From Siphonodentalium dalli (Eukaryota; Mollusca; Scaphopoda; Gadilida; Siphonodentaliidae): a DNA stretch of 64,000 nucleotides. The notes below the pieces were generated by a model that made no database searches, was not told the DNA's origin, and saw only the letters and a program-made list of their open reading frames with translations. Position numbers and translations under genes: made by a program. Location: NCBI GenBank assembly GCA_032622095.1, contig CP136067.1, positions 76,474,705-76,538,704 on the forward strand, read 5' to 3'. This document shows, in pieces, positions 46,591 through 57,735 of this stretch (position 1 is the stretch's first letter; each line of letters begins with the position of its first letter).

Positions 46591-47223
46591 ATACCTGTAT
46601 GCAGGCCTACCAGTGGATGAATAGTCTGTCGGAGAAGTACTGTGTAGACAGGTCTTGCCGGTAAGAGAGTCAGACGAGAAGTGAAGGCTCGGCTATTAAA
46701 ACATAGTAATGCGATAGCGAACATCAAACGAGTCTGCGCACGCATATCTGTCAAAAGGATACAATAGCAGTCATTGGTCAATTTATCCCCGGTGTCATCT
46801 CAGTACCCAATCGGGACGAAGCCGAAGGTCAACTCATTTTTTTTTGCTCATTATAGTACGTCACTTGGACATTTTATCAGTTTATCACGTGATCACTAAA
46901 TGTGGCAATCGGGTATCCACCGATGCCTGCAATTTATTATTTATAATAATTGGACTCATTGATCTCACGTAAATAATACTCTTAGTTGTTCCAATAAAAT
47001 AGTTATCAAATTCGATCACCAATAGATTTGACTGTGGAATATAATGACCTTTAACTTATTTATCGATCTATGTTAAGACATGGTCTTAACAAAAAACTTG
47101 ACCATAACAAAAATTACCTTACATTTATGCATGAATCTAATTAGACCATACGTAAATATTGTCAGCTTATCGTCTGATGAGCAAATCCGATGTTTATCAA
47201 AAATAGTACAACTTCCAGTTGGT

Positions 47224-48640
47224 AATTACTCTTACGAATGAAGAGCGTTAAACATATACGAAATTACTACACGAATGAACTGAAATTTATATTTCACATC
47301 TTACCAACAACAGATACAGACATAGTCATAGTGTTATACTATCTTACATGTACACACGCTATGACATCAATCGAAGGGGCAATACACTCAAGGAGTTAAT
47401 GTGACACGAAACAAGGGACGTGATGTAATATTGGTGTTTGAATCTTAAAGGAACACAAGACACTCTAAAGGGACATTCATTATGAATGAATGTTAACAAT
47501 ACAAGCACACGAATGAAGAGCGTTGAACATATACAAAATTACTACACGAATGAATTGAACCTTGAAATTTATATTTCACATCTTACCAACAACAGCTACA
47601 GGCATTATCATAGGGTTATACTGTCTTGCATGTACACACGCTATGACATCATTAAAGGCGGACAATCCACTCACGGTGTGACAACAGATACAGACATAGT
47701 CATAGTGTTATACTATCTTACATGTACACACGCTATGACATCATTCGAAGGGGCAATACACTCAAGGAGTTAATGTGACACGAAACAAGGGACGTGATGT
47801 AATATTGGTGTTTGAATCTTAAAGGAACACAAGACACTCTAAAGGGACATTCATTATGAATGAATGTTAACAATACAAGCACACGAATGAAGAGCGTTGA
47901 ACATATACGAAATTACTACACGAATGAACTGAAATTTATATTTCACATCTTACCAACAACAGATACAGACATAGTCATAGTGTTATACTATCTTACATGT
48001 ACACACGCTATGACATCATTCGAAGGGGCAATACACTCAAGGAGTTAATGTGACACGAAACAAGGGACGTGATGTAATATTGGTGTTTGAATCTTAAAGG
48101 AACACAAGACACTCTAAAGGGACATTCATTATGAATGAATGTTAACAATACAAGCACACGAATGAAGAGCGTTGAACATATACGAAATTACTACACGAAT
48201 GAACTGAAATTTATATTTCACATCTTACCAACAACAGATACAGACATAGTCATAGTGTTATACTATCTTACATGTACACACGCTATGACATCATTCGAAG
48301 GGGCAATACACTCAAGGAGTTAATGTGACACGAAACAAGGGACGTGATGTAATATTGGTGTTTGAATCTTAAAGGAACACAAGACACTCTAAAGGGACAT
48401 TCATTATGAATGAATGTTAACAATACAAGCACACGAATGAAGAGCGTTGAACATATACGAAATTACTACACGAATGAACTGAAATTTATATTTCACATCT
48501 TACCAACAACAGATACAGACATAGTCATAGTGTTATACTATCTTACATGTACACACGCTATGACATCATTCGAAGGGGCAATACACTCAAGGAGTTAATG
48601 TGACACGAAACAAGGGACGTGATGTAATATTGGTGTTTCA
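47224..48640 (+). repeat. 275-bp monomer array, left arm
   Basis: A partial unit at 47224, a longer 374-bp variant at 47486, and then essentially identical 275-bp units starting at 47860, 48135 and 48410; the last runs into the core. Each unit starts near ATGAATGAATGTTAACAATA and carries GAAATTTATATTTCACATCT, ATACAGACATAGTCATAGTG and GGGACGTGATGTAATATTGG. Each repeats an identical 62-codon open frame. Near-identity across units signals recent homogenisation, and nothing suggests that the frame is translated. Confidence 0.9.
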
Positions 48641-48679
48641 AAAAACTTCCAATATTTCAAAAACTTCAAAAATAAGACC

Positions 48680-48740
<61 letters not shown>

Positions 48741-48882
48741 AGCCACCGCCGCCGGGGTCCGCCGCCGGCGGACCCCGCAGTAAAATACTGCAATGCCGCC
48801 GCCGCCGGAGGCAAATACCGCAATGCCGCCGCCGCCGCCGGCGGCAAATACCGCAATGCCGTCGCCGCCGCCGGCGGCAAAT

Positions 48883-48923
<41 letters not shown>

Positions 48924-48965
48924 GGTCTTATTTTTGAAGTTTTTGAAATATTGGAAGTTTTTTGA
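48641..48965. repeat. CGG/CCG palindromic core
   Basis: The plus strand reads CAAAAACTTCCAATATTTC..., GGGGTC-type border, then 19 CGG triplets (48681-48737). Next is a perfect 25-bp hairpin centred at 48765 (CGGGGTCCGCCG and its complement). Three imperfect copies of a ~35-bp unit containing GGCAAATACCGCAATGCCG follow, then 13 CCG triplets (about 48884-48922) and the mirrored border. It is an island of nearly pure G+C in an AT-rich region. Poly-Arg, poly-Pro and poly-Ala frames across it are repeat artefacts. Confidence 0.9.
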
Positions 48966-49130
48966 AATTTTTGAAGTTTTTGAAATTTTTGAAGTTTTTC
49001 AAATTTTTGAAGTTTTTTGAAATTTTTGAAGTTTTTGAAATTTTTGAAGTTTTGGGTTTTTGGGAATATTTTAGTACAACCAATTTTAGACCCAAAGATT
49101 ATATTTTTAGATGGCAGAATGAGGTCCCCA
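48960..49130 (+). repeat. internal copy of terminal module M
   Basis: A TTTTTGAAATTTTTGAAG low-complexity run followed by GGGAATATTTTAGTACAACC, TTTAGACCCAAAGATT and a diverged ATGAGGTCCCC end. It is directly repeated relative to the right end of the palindrome (53700-53944) and has no partner on the left of the core, so it is part of the extra right-arm sequence. Confidence 0.85.
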
Positions 49131-49736
49131 GAGGGTAATTTGGTGATGCTACCCCCGCTATCTCGTGTCACTTTAACATTCCACACCGTGCGTGTATTAT
49201 CCCCCTTTAATGATGTCATAGCATGGTACATGCAAGACAGTATAACCCTATGATTATGTCTGTAGCTGTTGGTAAGATGTGAAATATAAATTTCAAGGTT
49301 CATTCGTGTAGTAATTTTGTATATGTTCAACGCTCTTCATTCGTGTGCTTGTATTGTTAACATTAATTCGTAATGAGTGCCCCTTTAGAGTGTCTTGTGT
49401 TCCTTTAAGATTCAACCACCAATATTACATCACGTCCCTTGTTTCGTGTCACTTTAACTCCTTGAGTGGATTGTCCGCCTTTAATGATTTCATAGCGTGT
49501 GTACATGCAAGACAGTATAACACTATGATTATGTCTGTAGCGGTTGTTGGTAAGATGTGAAATATAAATTTTAAGGTTCAATTCATTCGTGTAGTAATTT
49601 TGTATATGTTCAACGCTCTTCATTCGTGTGCTTGTATTGTTAACATTCATTCATAATGAATGTCCCTTTAGAGTGTCTTGTAATTTTGTATATGTTCAAC
49701 GCTCTTCATTCGTGTGCTTGTATTGTTAACATTCAT
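49131..49736 (-). repeat. extra diverged monomers, right arm only
   Basis: Two diverged units (about 49160-49400 and 49405-49670) and a partial one (49678-49736), in the inverted orientation of the right arm. They carry changes such as GTAATGAGTGCC for ATAATGAATGTCC. They lack mirror partners in the left arm and explain most of the length asymmetry. Confidence 0.8.
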
Positions 49737-51190
49737 TCATAATGAATGTCCCTTTAGAGTGTCTTGTGTTCCTTTAAGATTCAAACACCAATATTACATC
49801 ACGTCCCTTGTTTCGTGTCACATTAACTCCTTGAGTGTATTGCCCCTTCGAATGATGTCATAGCGTGTGTACATGTAAGATAGTATAACACTATGACTAT
49901 GTCTGTATCTGTTGTTGGTAAGATGTGAAATATAAATTTCAGTTCATTCGTGTAGTAATTTCGTATATGTTCAACGCTCTTCATTCGTGTGCTTGTATTG
50001 TTAACATTCATTCATAATGAATGTCCCTTTAGAGTGTCTTGTGTTCCTTTAAGATTCAAACACCAATATTACATCACGTCCCTTGTTTCGTGTCACATTA
50101 ACTCCTTGAGTGTATTGCCCCTTCGAATGATGTCATAGCGTGTGTACATGTAAGATAGTATAACACTATGACTATGTCTGTATCTGTTGTTGGTAAGATG
50201 TGAAATATAAATTTCAGTTCATTCGTGTAGTAATTTCGTATATGTTCAACGCTCTTCATTCGTGTGCTTGTATTGTTAACATTCATTCATAATGAATGTC
50301 CCTTTAGAGTGTCTTGTGTTCCTTTAAGATTCAAACACCAATATTACATCACGTCCCTTGTTTCGTGTCACATTAACTCCTTGAGTGTATTGCCCCTTCG
50401 AATGATGTCATAGCGTGTGTACATGTAAGATAGTATAACACTATGACTATGTCTGTATCTGTTGTTGGTAAGATGTGAAATATAAATTTCAGTTCATTCG
50501 TGTAGTAATTTCGTATATGTTCAACGCTCTTCATTCGTGTGCTTGTATTGTTAACATTCATTCATAATGAATGTCCCTTTAGAGTGTCTTGTGTTCCTTT
50601 AAGATTCAAACACCAATATTACATCACGTCCCTTGTTTCGTGTCACATTAACTCCTTGAGTGTATTGCCCCTTCGAATGATGTCATAGCGTGTGTACATG
50701 TAAGATAGTATAACACTATGACTATGTCTGTATCTGTTGTCACACCGTGAGTGGATTGTCCGCCTTTAATGATGTCATAGCGTGTGTACATGCAAGACAG
50801 TATAACCCTATGATAATGCCTGTAGCTGTTGTTGGTAAGATGTGAAATATAAATTTCAAGGTTCAATTCATTCGTGTAGTAATTTTGTATATGTTCAACG
50901 CTCTTCATTCGTGTGCTTGTATTGTTAACATTCATTCATAATGAATGTCCCTTTAGAGTGTCTTGTGTTCCTTTAAGATTCAAACACCAATATTACATCA
51001 CGTCCCTTGTTTCGTGTCACATTAACTCCTTGAGTGTATTGCCCCTTCGATTGATGTCATAGCGTGTGTACATGTAAGATAGTATAACACTATGACTATG
51101 TCTGTATCTGTTGTTGGTAAGATGTGAAATATAAATTTCAGTTCATTCGTGTAGTAATTTCGTATATGTTTAACGCTCTTCATTCGTAAG
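49737..51190 (-). repeat. 275-bp monomer array, right arm
   Basis: Mirror of the left-arm array. Essentially identical units have frames at 49823-50011, 50098-50286 and 50373-50561, then the longer variant at 50648-50935 and a partial unit ending near 51189. It has one more full 275-bp unit than the left arm. Confidence 0.9.
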
Positions 51191-51830
51191 AGTAATTACC
51201 AACTGGAAGTTGTACTATTTTTGATAAACATCGGATTTGCTCATCAGACGATAAGCTGACAATATTTACGTATGGTCTAATTAGATTCATGCATAAATGT
51301 AAGGTAATTTTTTTTATGGTCAAGTTTTTTGTTAAGACCATGTCTTAACATAGATCGATAAATAAGTTAAAGGTCATTATATTCCACAGTCAAATCTATT
51401 GGTGATCGAATTTGATAACTATTTTATTGGAACAACTAAGAGTATTATTTACGTGAGATCAATGAGTCCAATTATTATAAATAATAAATTGCAGGCATCG
51501 GTGGATACCCGATTGCCACATTTAGTGATCACGTGATAAACTGATAAAATGTCCAAGTGACGTACTATAATGAGCAAAAAAAAATGAGTTGACCTTCGGC
51601 TTCGTCCCGATTGGGTACTGAGATGACACCGGGGATAAATTGACCAATGACTGCTATTGTATCATTTTGACAGATATGCGTGCGCAGACTCGTTTGATGT
51701 TCGCTATCGCATTACTATGTTTTAATAGCCGAGCCTTCACTTCTCGTCTGACTCTCTTACCGGCAAGACCTGTCTACACAGTACTTCTCCGACAGACTAT
51801 TCATCCACTGGTAGGCCTGCATACAGGTAT

Positions 51831-52434
51831 GCCCATTTTTTTTGCTCATTTGCTCATTTTTATTGCTCATTTGCTCATTTTTATTGCTCATTTGCTCATT
51901 TTCTTGCTCATTTGCTCATTTTTTTTGCTCATTTGCTCATTTTTATTGCTCATTTGCTCATTTTCTTGCTCATTTGCTCATTTTCTTGCTCATTTGCTCA
52001 TTTATTTGCTCATTTGCTCATTTTTATTGCTCATTTGCTCATTTTCTTGCTCATTTGCTCATTTTTTTGCTCATTTGCTCATTTTTATTGCTCATTTGCT
52101 CATTTATTTGCTCATTTGCTCATTTTTATTGCTCATTTGCTCATTTGCTCATTTTCTTGCTCATTTGCTCATTTTTTTGCTCATTTGCTCATTTTTATTG
52201 CTCATTTGCTCATTTTCTTGCTCATTTGCTCATTTTCTTGCTCATTTGCTCATTTTTATGCTCATTTGCTCATTTTTATTGCTCATTTGCTAATTTTCTT
52301 GCTCATTTGCTCATTTTTATGCTCATTTGCTCATTTTTATTGCTCATTTGCTCATTTTCTTGCTCATTTGCTCATTTTCTTGCTCATTTGCTCATTTTTT
52401 GCTCATTTGCTCAGTTTTTTGCTCATTTGCTCAT
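51831..52434 (+). repeat. TTGCTCAT minisatellite, right arm
   Basis: Mirror of 45987-46590, with the same unit order as far as I can follow by eye. Conservation of unit order between arms implies that the arms were copied as a block rather than evolving separately. Confidence 0.9.
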
Positions 52435-53699
52435 TGATTGGTGCATACTCAAGAGTCATATACCTAACATCCAATGTACGTTAATGGTGTCATAGCGTGG
52501 GTACATAGAAGACTGTATAACACTATGCCTATGTCCGTATCTGTTGTCACACCGTGAGTGGATTGTCCGCCTTTAATGATGTCATAGCGTGTGTACATGC
52601 AAGACAGTATAATACTATGATTATGTCTGTAGCTGTTGTTGGTAAGATGTGAAATATAAATTTCAAGGTTCAATTCATTCGTGTAGTAATTTCGTATATG
52701 TTCAACGCTCTTCATTCGTGCGCTTGTATTGTTAACATTCATTCATAATGAGTGTCCCTTTAGATCGATAAATAAGTTAAAGGTCATTACATTCCACAGT
52801 CAAATCTATTGGTGATCGAATTTGATGCTGGTATTATCACGTTGGTCTGTGATTGAGTGTACAAAATCTCTTGTCAAGTGAACACCTGCAGATTATCTAT
52901 TTTTCTAAACATGGAACATGTCTGAACCTATCATTGGTACAATAGCAGTGATATAATGTTACATCATCGGTGCTACCTGTAGTTTCGGTATATGATCGTA
53001 AGTGTGACTGGAGTGATAAGGGGTTATTACGTAATGTTGTTATAACAATGTCATCAAAGCAATTTCTATAATTGAGTGTCCTGGACGTAATATGTATGCA
53101 TGTTTTGGCTAACTAATTATCGTGTGAATGACACAGTTTATCAACCTTAATTGATACTAACCCGTTTTGTTCAGACATTAAATCGATATGTTTTCTGAAT
53201 ACCATATAACTGTGAACGGGGAAATAATATAATTCATTTGGTAAAGCAAAGGTGTGACACACGACCAATGTCGCGTGTGTGATTGCGTGTACAGCGAACA
53301 ATTCATTCTGGAGGGTTGTAATTTCACATTACAATTTTCGACCGTTAGTCTCAATACTTCCAATAATTCACGATAATACACGACTGTCATATACTCAATA
53401 ACTTCATATAGAGAGAAGTAAAGAATAAACACTCTTTATTATTTATGTAAAAGTAATAGTGTCTATTTTCAGGTATGACAATTATATGAACTGCGTCCGA
53501 TAAAACACTGGAATGTATGCATTCATATCGATGGTCCCAATGTCCAATACAGCTATTTTCTAAACATCGATTAATAATTTCATGAAAAATATTTGAACAA
53601 AAAAAAATAACGACAGATATTACACGCAAATAATTTAACATTCGACATTTTAATATCGAGATTATCAGAAACCGAAAACTCGTTATAAATTTTTTATTT

Positions 53700-53944
53700 A
53701 AACTTTTTTTGGAGAAATAATTTTGAGGGTTTTGATAATTTGGAAGTTTGGAAATTTTGGGGTTTTGATAATTTGGAAGTTTGGAAATTTTTTGGAAAAA
53801 ATAATTTTTGGAAAAAATAAATTTTTGAAGTTTTGAATTTTTTTTTTTTTGGGTTTTGATATTTTGGGAATATTTTAGTACAACCAATTTTAGACCCAAA
53901 GATTCTATTTTTAGATGTGAGAGTAACGAGACCCCTATTCTTCT
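53700..53944 (+). repeat. terminal module M, right end
   Basis: Mirror of 44485-44720 with an extra 9-bp GAAGTTTTG-type unit. It ends ...GAGACCCCTATTCTTCT immediately before GGTGGA. Confidence 0.9.
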
Positions 53945-53950
53945 GGTGGA

Positions 53951-54740
53951 CTTCAGAGGAGGAAATATTATGGCGCTGGCATTGAAATATTGTCACACCT
54001 GGATCTTTCAATAATGCCCAGATTAAGTAAATGAATATAACATATCATATTCTCCTGAGAGTAGATTTATATTACCATTGGTCATTTATATAGGCGGGCA
54101 TGATTATGATACTATACTCATGGGGACTTTGAATATTTTATTTCTGCCTATTAATGTCACTTAATCTCCCGTATTAGGTATTGATTGTGTTATTTCTTAA
54201 TATACCTGTTCTATTATGCAAATTACATAAGCTACAGTCATTATCTGGTTTAAAATGTCAGATACACAAGACGATTTTCGGACCCAAGTGCAGAAATCGT
54301 TCGAATAAATCTCATGGACAGAACCGTCACAGCCATGATCGGTTAGAAATAGAACCGTAACACGCACCCGTGTTGATTACGGGGTCACAGCTCCCAATTA
54401 TCAACCCCTATCGGGATACTTTCTCAGCTATTTTACAAAAGAATAACACGGGTACACTTTATAGTCAGTGTTTGTCTTCAGAATGCGTTTCATATTTTAT
54501 ACGCCACGAAAAACAAAGAAATTGCGTCCACGTGGCTTGATTTCCAGTGGTAACATGTTGATATTTACGCGTTAACTCGCTAATACCGAGTTAAATGTGG
54601 TCTAGAGTTCAGGTTTCGATAACACGGCACTTCTGCAGCCTCTGTTCATTCAGGAAAGTTTAATATATTCAAGATATCTATAATTATGCGTGATTTTGTC
54701 ACAAAAATGATTATTTTCAATCATCAGGAACCGTAACAAA
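53951..54740. other. no recognised feature (right flank of palindrome)
   Basis: Unique AT-rich sequence. No coding or repeat structure seen. Confidence 0.4.
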
Positions 54741-55034
54741 TCAGGCAAGAACCATCAAAATACCGGCGATAGAACGACTTCCGATGTAACAGTTCCTACA
54801 CAGTGAGACATTGTTGAATTTTTCTGTTATGTCTCTCGCGAATAGGTCGAATATTGTGCTCAAGTGGCGTTCAACGTTGTCCACGTGTTCACTGGACGAT
54901 TTCAGAGCGCTTTCCACTTGATCCTCACATTTTCTTGCAACTGAGTTTATCTTGTCGAGAACAGAATTTATACGTTTGTCAATAACTGATGACCTTACGA
55001 ATGACTTTGAGAGTTCAGATTCTTTGTCAGTCAC
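54741..55034 (-). other. 97-codon open frame, possible exon remnant
   Basis: A frame rich in Lys, Glu, Asp and Ser with helical, coiled-coil-like spacing (VLDKINSV, VDNVERHLSTIF) and a CRNC pair near the end. It begins with a GTG after upstream TAA codons and has no internal ATG near its start, so it is not a complete eukaryotic gene. No family was recognised. It might be an exon or chance. Confidence 0.25.
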
Positions 55035-55587
55035 GTATTATTATATAGGAAGAATATACACACACGAACATAAGCAATACATATATACACTAGAAAGATA
55101 CGTGGACAATCACAAGTTTGATATTGTGGGTGTTGGATATATAACTGGCAATTTGTAGCATATTCGTGGAAGCTAGTAATTATATACGAACACTCTTCGC
55201 AATGTTGCAAGAGTGGAAAAGACAGACAGCAGCATCAATAACAAGAAAACCACAATAAGAAATGGTAACGCCCACAAGATTATATTATTACGCATAAATA
55301 TAAATTATTTTAAAAAAATGTTAAATATATTGGTTACATGAATGCACAGCCTCAGAATTCCGTTAAAACAACTAATCCTTCAAATTATTACAAACAACTA
55401 CGGCTTATTACTGCAGGTTTCTAATTAACCACACCAGAAGTCTCTAAATGCGGATCAAAAATCGGAGTCATTGTGTTCCCGCCATAAAATCTTCAAAAGT
55501 GGTCCAGCCATTGTTGATATATAAACATTTAAAGCAATTAATGCGGTCATAATAGTTACATACTGCAACTATCAATCCAGCGAATTT
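55035..55587. other. no recognised feature
   Basis: AT-rich unique sequence. Confidence 0.35.
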
Positions 55588-56146
55588 GATATGATTGATA
55601 GAACAAACCACTATTATCATGATCGTGTCGTTATTTGATTAAAATACGTATCAATGACACATACGCACCCGTTCCTTCATTAAAATCAACATATTTCGAC
55701 CATTTTAGGGGATCTCCGCGAATTCGGGGAACTCCGCAAATAGAATTCCGCAAATAGGGACCTACTGCGAATTGTCACAACAGGCTATCAGTTGGTTGAA
55801 TACTATTTCCCTTTTTACTAAAGTAAATTAACAATTAAATATCGAATGACGCTACAAATATTTGTAAACAAGCATTGCAAATAATGTTATTGGGACGAAA
55901 AGTAGCAAGACTTGTTCCGTATTATGATGATTATGATCATGATATGATTGATGGAACAAACCACTATTATGATGATCGTGTCGTTATTTGTTTAAAATAC
56001 GTATCAATTGACATATATACGCACCCGTTCCCTCGTTAAAATCAACATATTTCGACCATTGTAGGCGACCTCCGCGAATTCGGGGACCTCCGCAAATAGA
56101 TCTCCGCAAACAGGGACCTACTGCGAATTGTCACAACCGGAAAAAG
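55588..56146 (+). repeat. direct repeat, ~350-bp period, two ~205-bp copies
   Basis: 55588-55790 and 55938-56146 share GATATGATTGATNGAACAAA, GATCGTGTCGTTATTTG, ACGCACCCGTTCC, AAAATCAACATATTTCGACC, a CTCCGCGAATTCGGGGA block and GGGACCTACTGCGAATTGTC. The copies differ by scattered substitutions. Within each, CTCCGCAAATAG-like words repeat two to three times. Non-coding. Confidence 0.85.
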
Positions 56147-56160
56147 GAAAAACCAATTAT

Positions 56161-57340
56161 CTATTTATAAAAGCTCCACAGACACACGGCGATCTCAAAT
56201 TTGCCCACCAGATTACACCCGATGGGCGTTAATAAGGTTAATAAGGTTAATAAGGAATTGTTGATATGGTTTGTCTGTTCGCATAATGCAGAATTTCCAA
56301 GAAGGAGAGGTGCGAATTTATCGACAAAGAGTGAGGCCAGGAATTCGTAGCTTTGTATGCCGTACACATCGACCACTCTCTCCCTGAATATATTCCTGAG
56401 ATAAATCAACCATTCAGCTCGACAGTCAGACGTTACGTGTATCATTTCGTTGTTGTAGATCGAGCCGCACTGAGCACACCATAGACTGTTTGCGCACGTC
56501 GTTAAGTTCAGAAGATGTCGCAGTTCTTTTAAACGATGGCGATTCCTTGATACGTTCCAGAGATTGAGAGGGTCTGAGTGACATTGCAAGAAGAAACTTA
56601 GATTATCTGAATCATTGGAAACATACGATTTTCTTCCATTCTTGTTTGCTGGGGAAACAAACCCGTGTCAATGCAGACTAGAAGGAACTCGAGTGGTCCA
56701 TATTCCTCGTTAACCCTTTACCCAACAGAAGGGCCCTGTGCCAATGCATTCTCTTATATATGCGAGTCGACCATAGGTCGCCTCGCATATATAAGAGAAT
56801 GCATTGGCTTAACACATTAAAAATGATAAAATTGTTAAAGAATGTAAGAAAAAATGGTAAAAAGTGTTAAAAAAAGATTTTTTTTAGGCCAATGCATTCT
56901 CTTATATATGCGAGGCGACCTATGGTCGACTCGCATATATAAGAGAATGCATTGGCACAGGGCTAACTGTAACTATCACAATGTGGTCAAGGAGCCGGTT
57001 CCAATGATATCCATATTTGTATGGTTCTATTGAGACAGACCGAAGATATTTTAGGCTGTTGAAGCTTTATTTGGCCGGTTTTGGCCGGTTTGTTGGGTAA
57101 AGGGTTAAAGTCCAGCTCCTTTGTTCTACCTCGATATTCTATGTCTCCGAATGAGCACTTCATACAATGCGTTATACCACAAGTCGACATATTAATCTAG
57201 CATCAACATCTCCCACAACATGCATAACGAACTCCCACCGGGACCTCTATTCGTGAAATAGTTCGCTTATAACACCCACCAACAATAACAAACATCTGGG
57301 TGAAGGTAGGATGAAGCTGCCTGTGGGAAATCATGTACAC
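56161..57340 (-). pseudogene. LINE A ORF2 C-terminal fragment split by a MITE
   Basis: The minus-strand 3' part of a family A LINE. Residues at 56161-56589 include ELRHLLNLTTCANS, CAQC...MIHVTSDC (a zinc-type CxxC...H...C) and VYGIQSYEFLASL, matching ELKHLLNKTTYPNN and FGIQTYVFLDSL of the copy at 36.3 kb. Upstream, a MITE at 56710-57108 interrupts the frame. Removing it and one TTAA joins KELDFN to EEYGPLEFLLVCI without a stop. A frameshift separates that piece from the zinc-motif piece. The 5' side (57190-57340) decays and meets a short retro-insertion. The copy is 5'-truncated and dead. Confidence 0.8.
56710..57108 (-). mobile_element. piggyBac-like MITE, copy 2 (inverted)
   Basis: Inverted twin of 21519-21918: TTAA at both ends (56710-56713 and 57105-57108), TIR TTAACCCTTTACCCAACA, two 69-bp palindromes at 56740-56808 and 56888-56956. 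It differs from copy 1 by few bases by eye, so both are recent. The longer unique arm contains GGCCGGTTTTGGCCGGTTTG beside the right TIR. Confidence 0.9.
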
Positions 57341-57367
57341 TGTATTTTTTCTAAATGTATGTTGTTG

Positions 57368-57605
57368 AACTTGAACTATACATTTTCTCTCTCCCCTCTC
57401 TTCTCTCTCACAACTCTATCACTTTTCATAAAGGGAAACCTCTCCCTAAAAAAAAAACGAAATTAAACATGCTATACTGACATCCCCTCCTTGGCTTTAA
57501 AATATGATTGTCCCTGTTTTTTTGTTGATGTCATTTTGTATAATACATGTAATATTATGCTTGTTTTGATTTCAATAAAAATTATTAAAAAAAAAAAAAA
57601 AAAAA
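57368..57605 (+). mobile_element. 238-bp polyadenylated retro-insertion (LINE/SINE 3' tail)
   Basis: Flanked by a direct 13-mer, ATGTATGTTGTTG (57355-57367 and 57606-57618). The insert ends in AATAAA, then about 10 bases, then roughly 20 A residues directly before the right duplication. This is the standard product of target-primed reverse transcription with strong 5' truncation. It contains a CT-rich tract (57391-57412). The parent element is not recognised. Confidence 0.85.
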
Positions 57606-57735
57606 ATGTATGTTGTTGCGTGTTATCTTACCACTGCCATTCTACTCTTTTGCGGTTTTATATTAAAATATATTGGAATACCGATATGCTAAAAAGTAGT
57701 TGTGTTGATGGTGCAGTTTTTTCAAGACCCCACCC

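Larger units (their letters stand above)
44485..53944. mobile_element. 9.46-kb giant palindrome / foldback element
   Basis: The outer ends are AGAAGAATAGGGGTCTCG and the exact complement, and the inverted match runs almost the whole way to a CGG/CCG core near 48.8 kb. The arms differ by only occasional bases and small indels (for example AAAAGGATAC against AAAATGATAC near 46755/51666, and a 9-bp indel near 44595/53830). The right arm is about 0.7 kb longer because of extra sequence next to the core. A direct GGTGGA abuts both ends (44479-44484 and 53945-53950), consistent with a 6-bp target duplication. No recognisable transposase, polymerase or capsid frame lies within. A 6-bp duplication and 5'-AG ends are known for Polinton/Maverick elements, so a gene-less derivative is one reading. 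A duplicated satellite block or assembly artefact is the alternative. Confidence 0.8.

Noticed and set aside
45926-46781. Open frames of 190-217 codons (both palindrome arms) encoding Leu/Ile/Cys/Phe-rich peptides
   Set aside because: They come entirely from the TTGCTCAT minisatellite, which lacks stops in all three frames of one strand. There is no domain, and composition follows the repeat.
47860-48598. Identical 62-codon frames repeated at 275-bp intervals
   Set aside because: Identity is explained by recently homogenised non-coding monomers. Diverged units do not keep the frame.
48600-49330. Poly-Arg/poly-Pro/poly-Ala reading frames across the core
   Set aside because: Direct translation of CGG/CCG triplets and TTTTTGAAG runs. 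No gene structure.
47224-50935. CRISPR-like array of regular repeats
   Set aside because: Units are 275 bp with no alternation of short repeat and unique spacer, the array is mirrored, and the context is eukaryotic.
54741-55034. Complete small protein gene on the minus strand
   Set aside because: It starts at GTG after stop codons and has no usable ATG. Listed only as a possible exon remnant.
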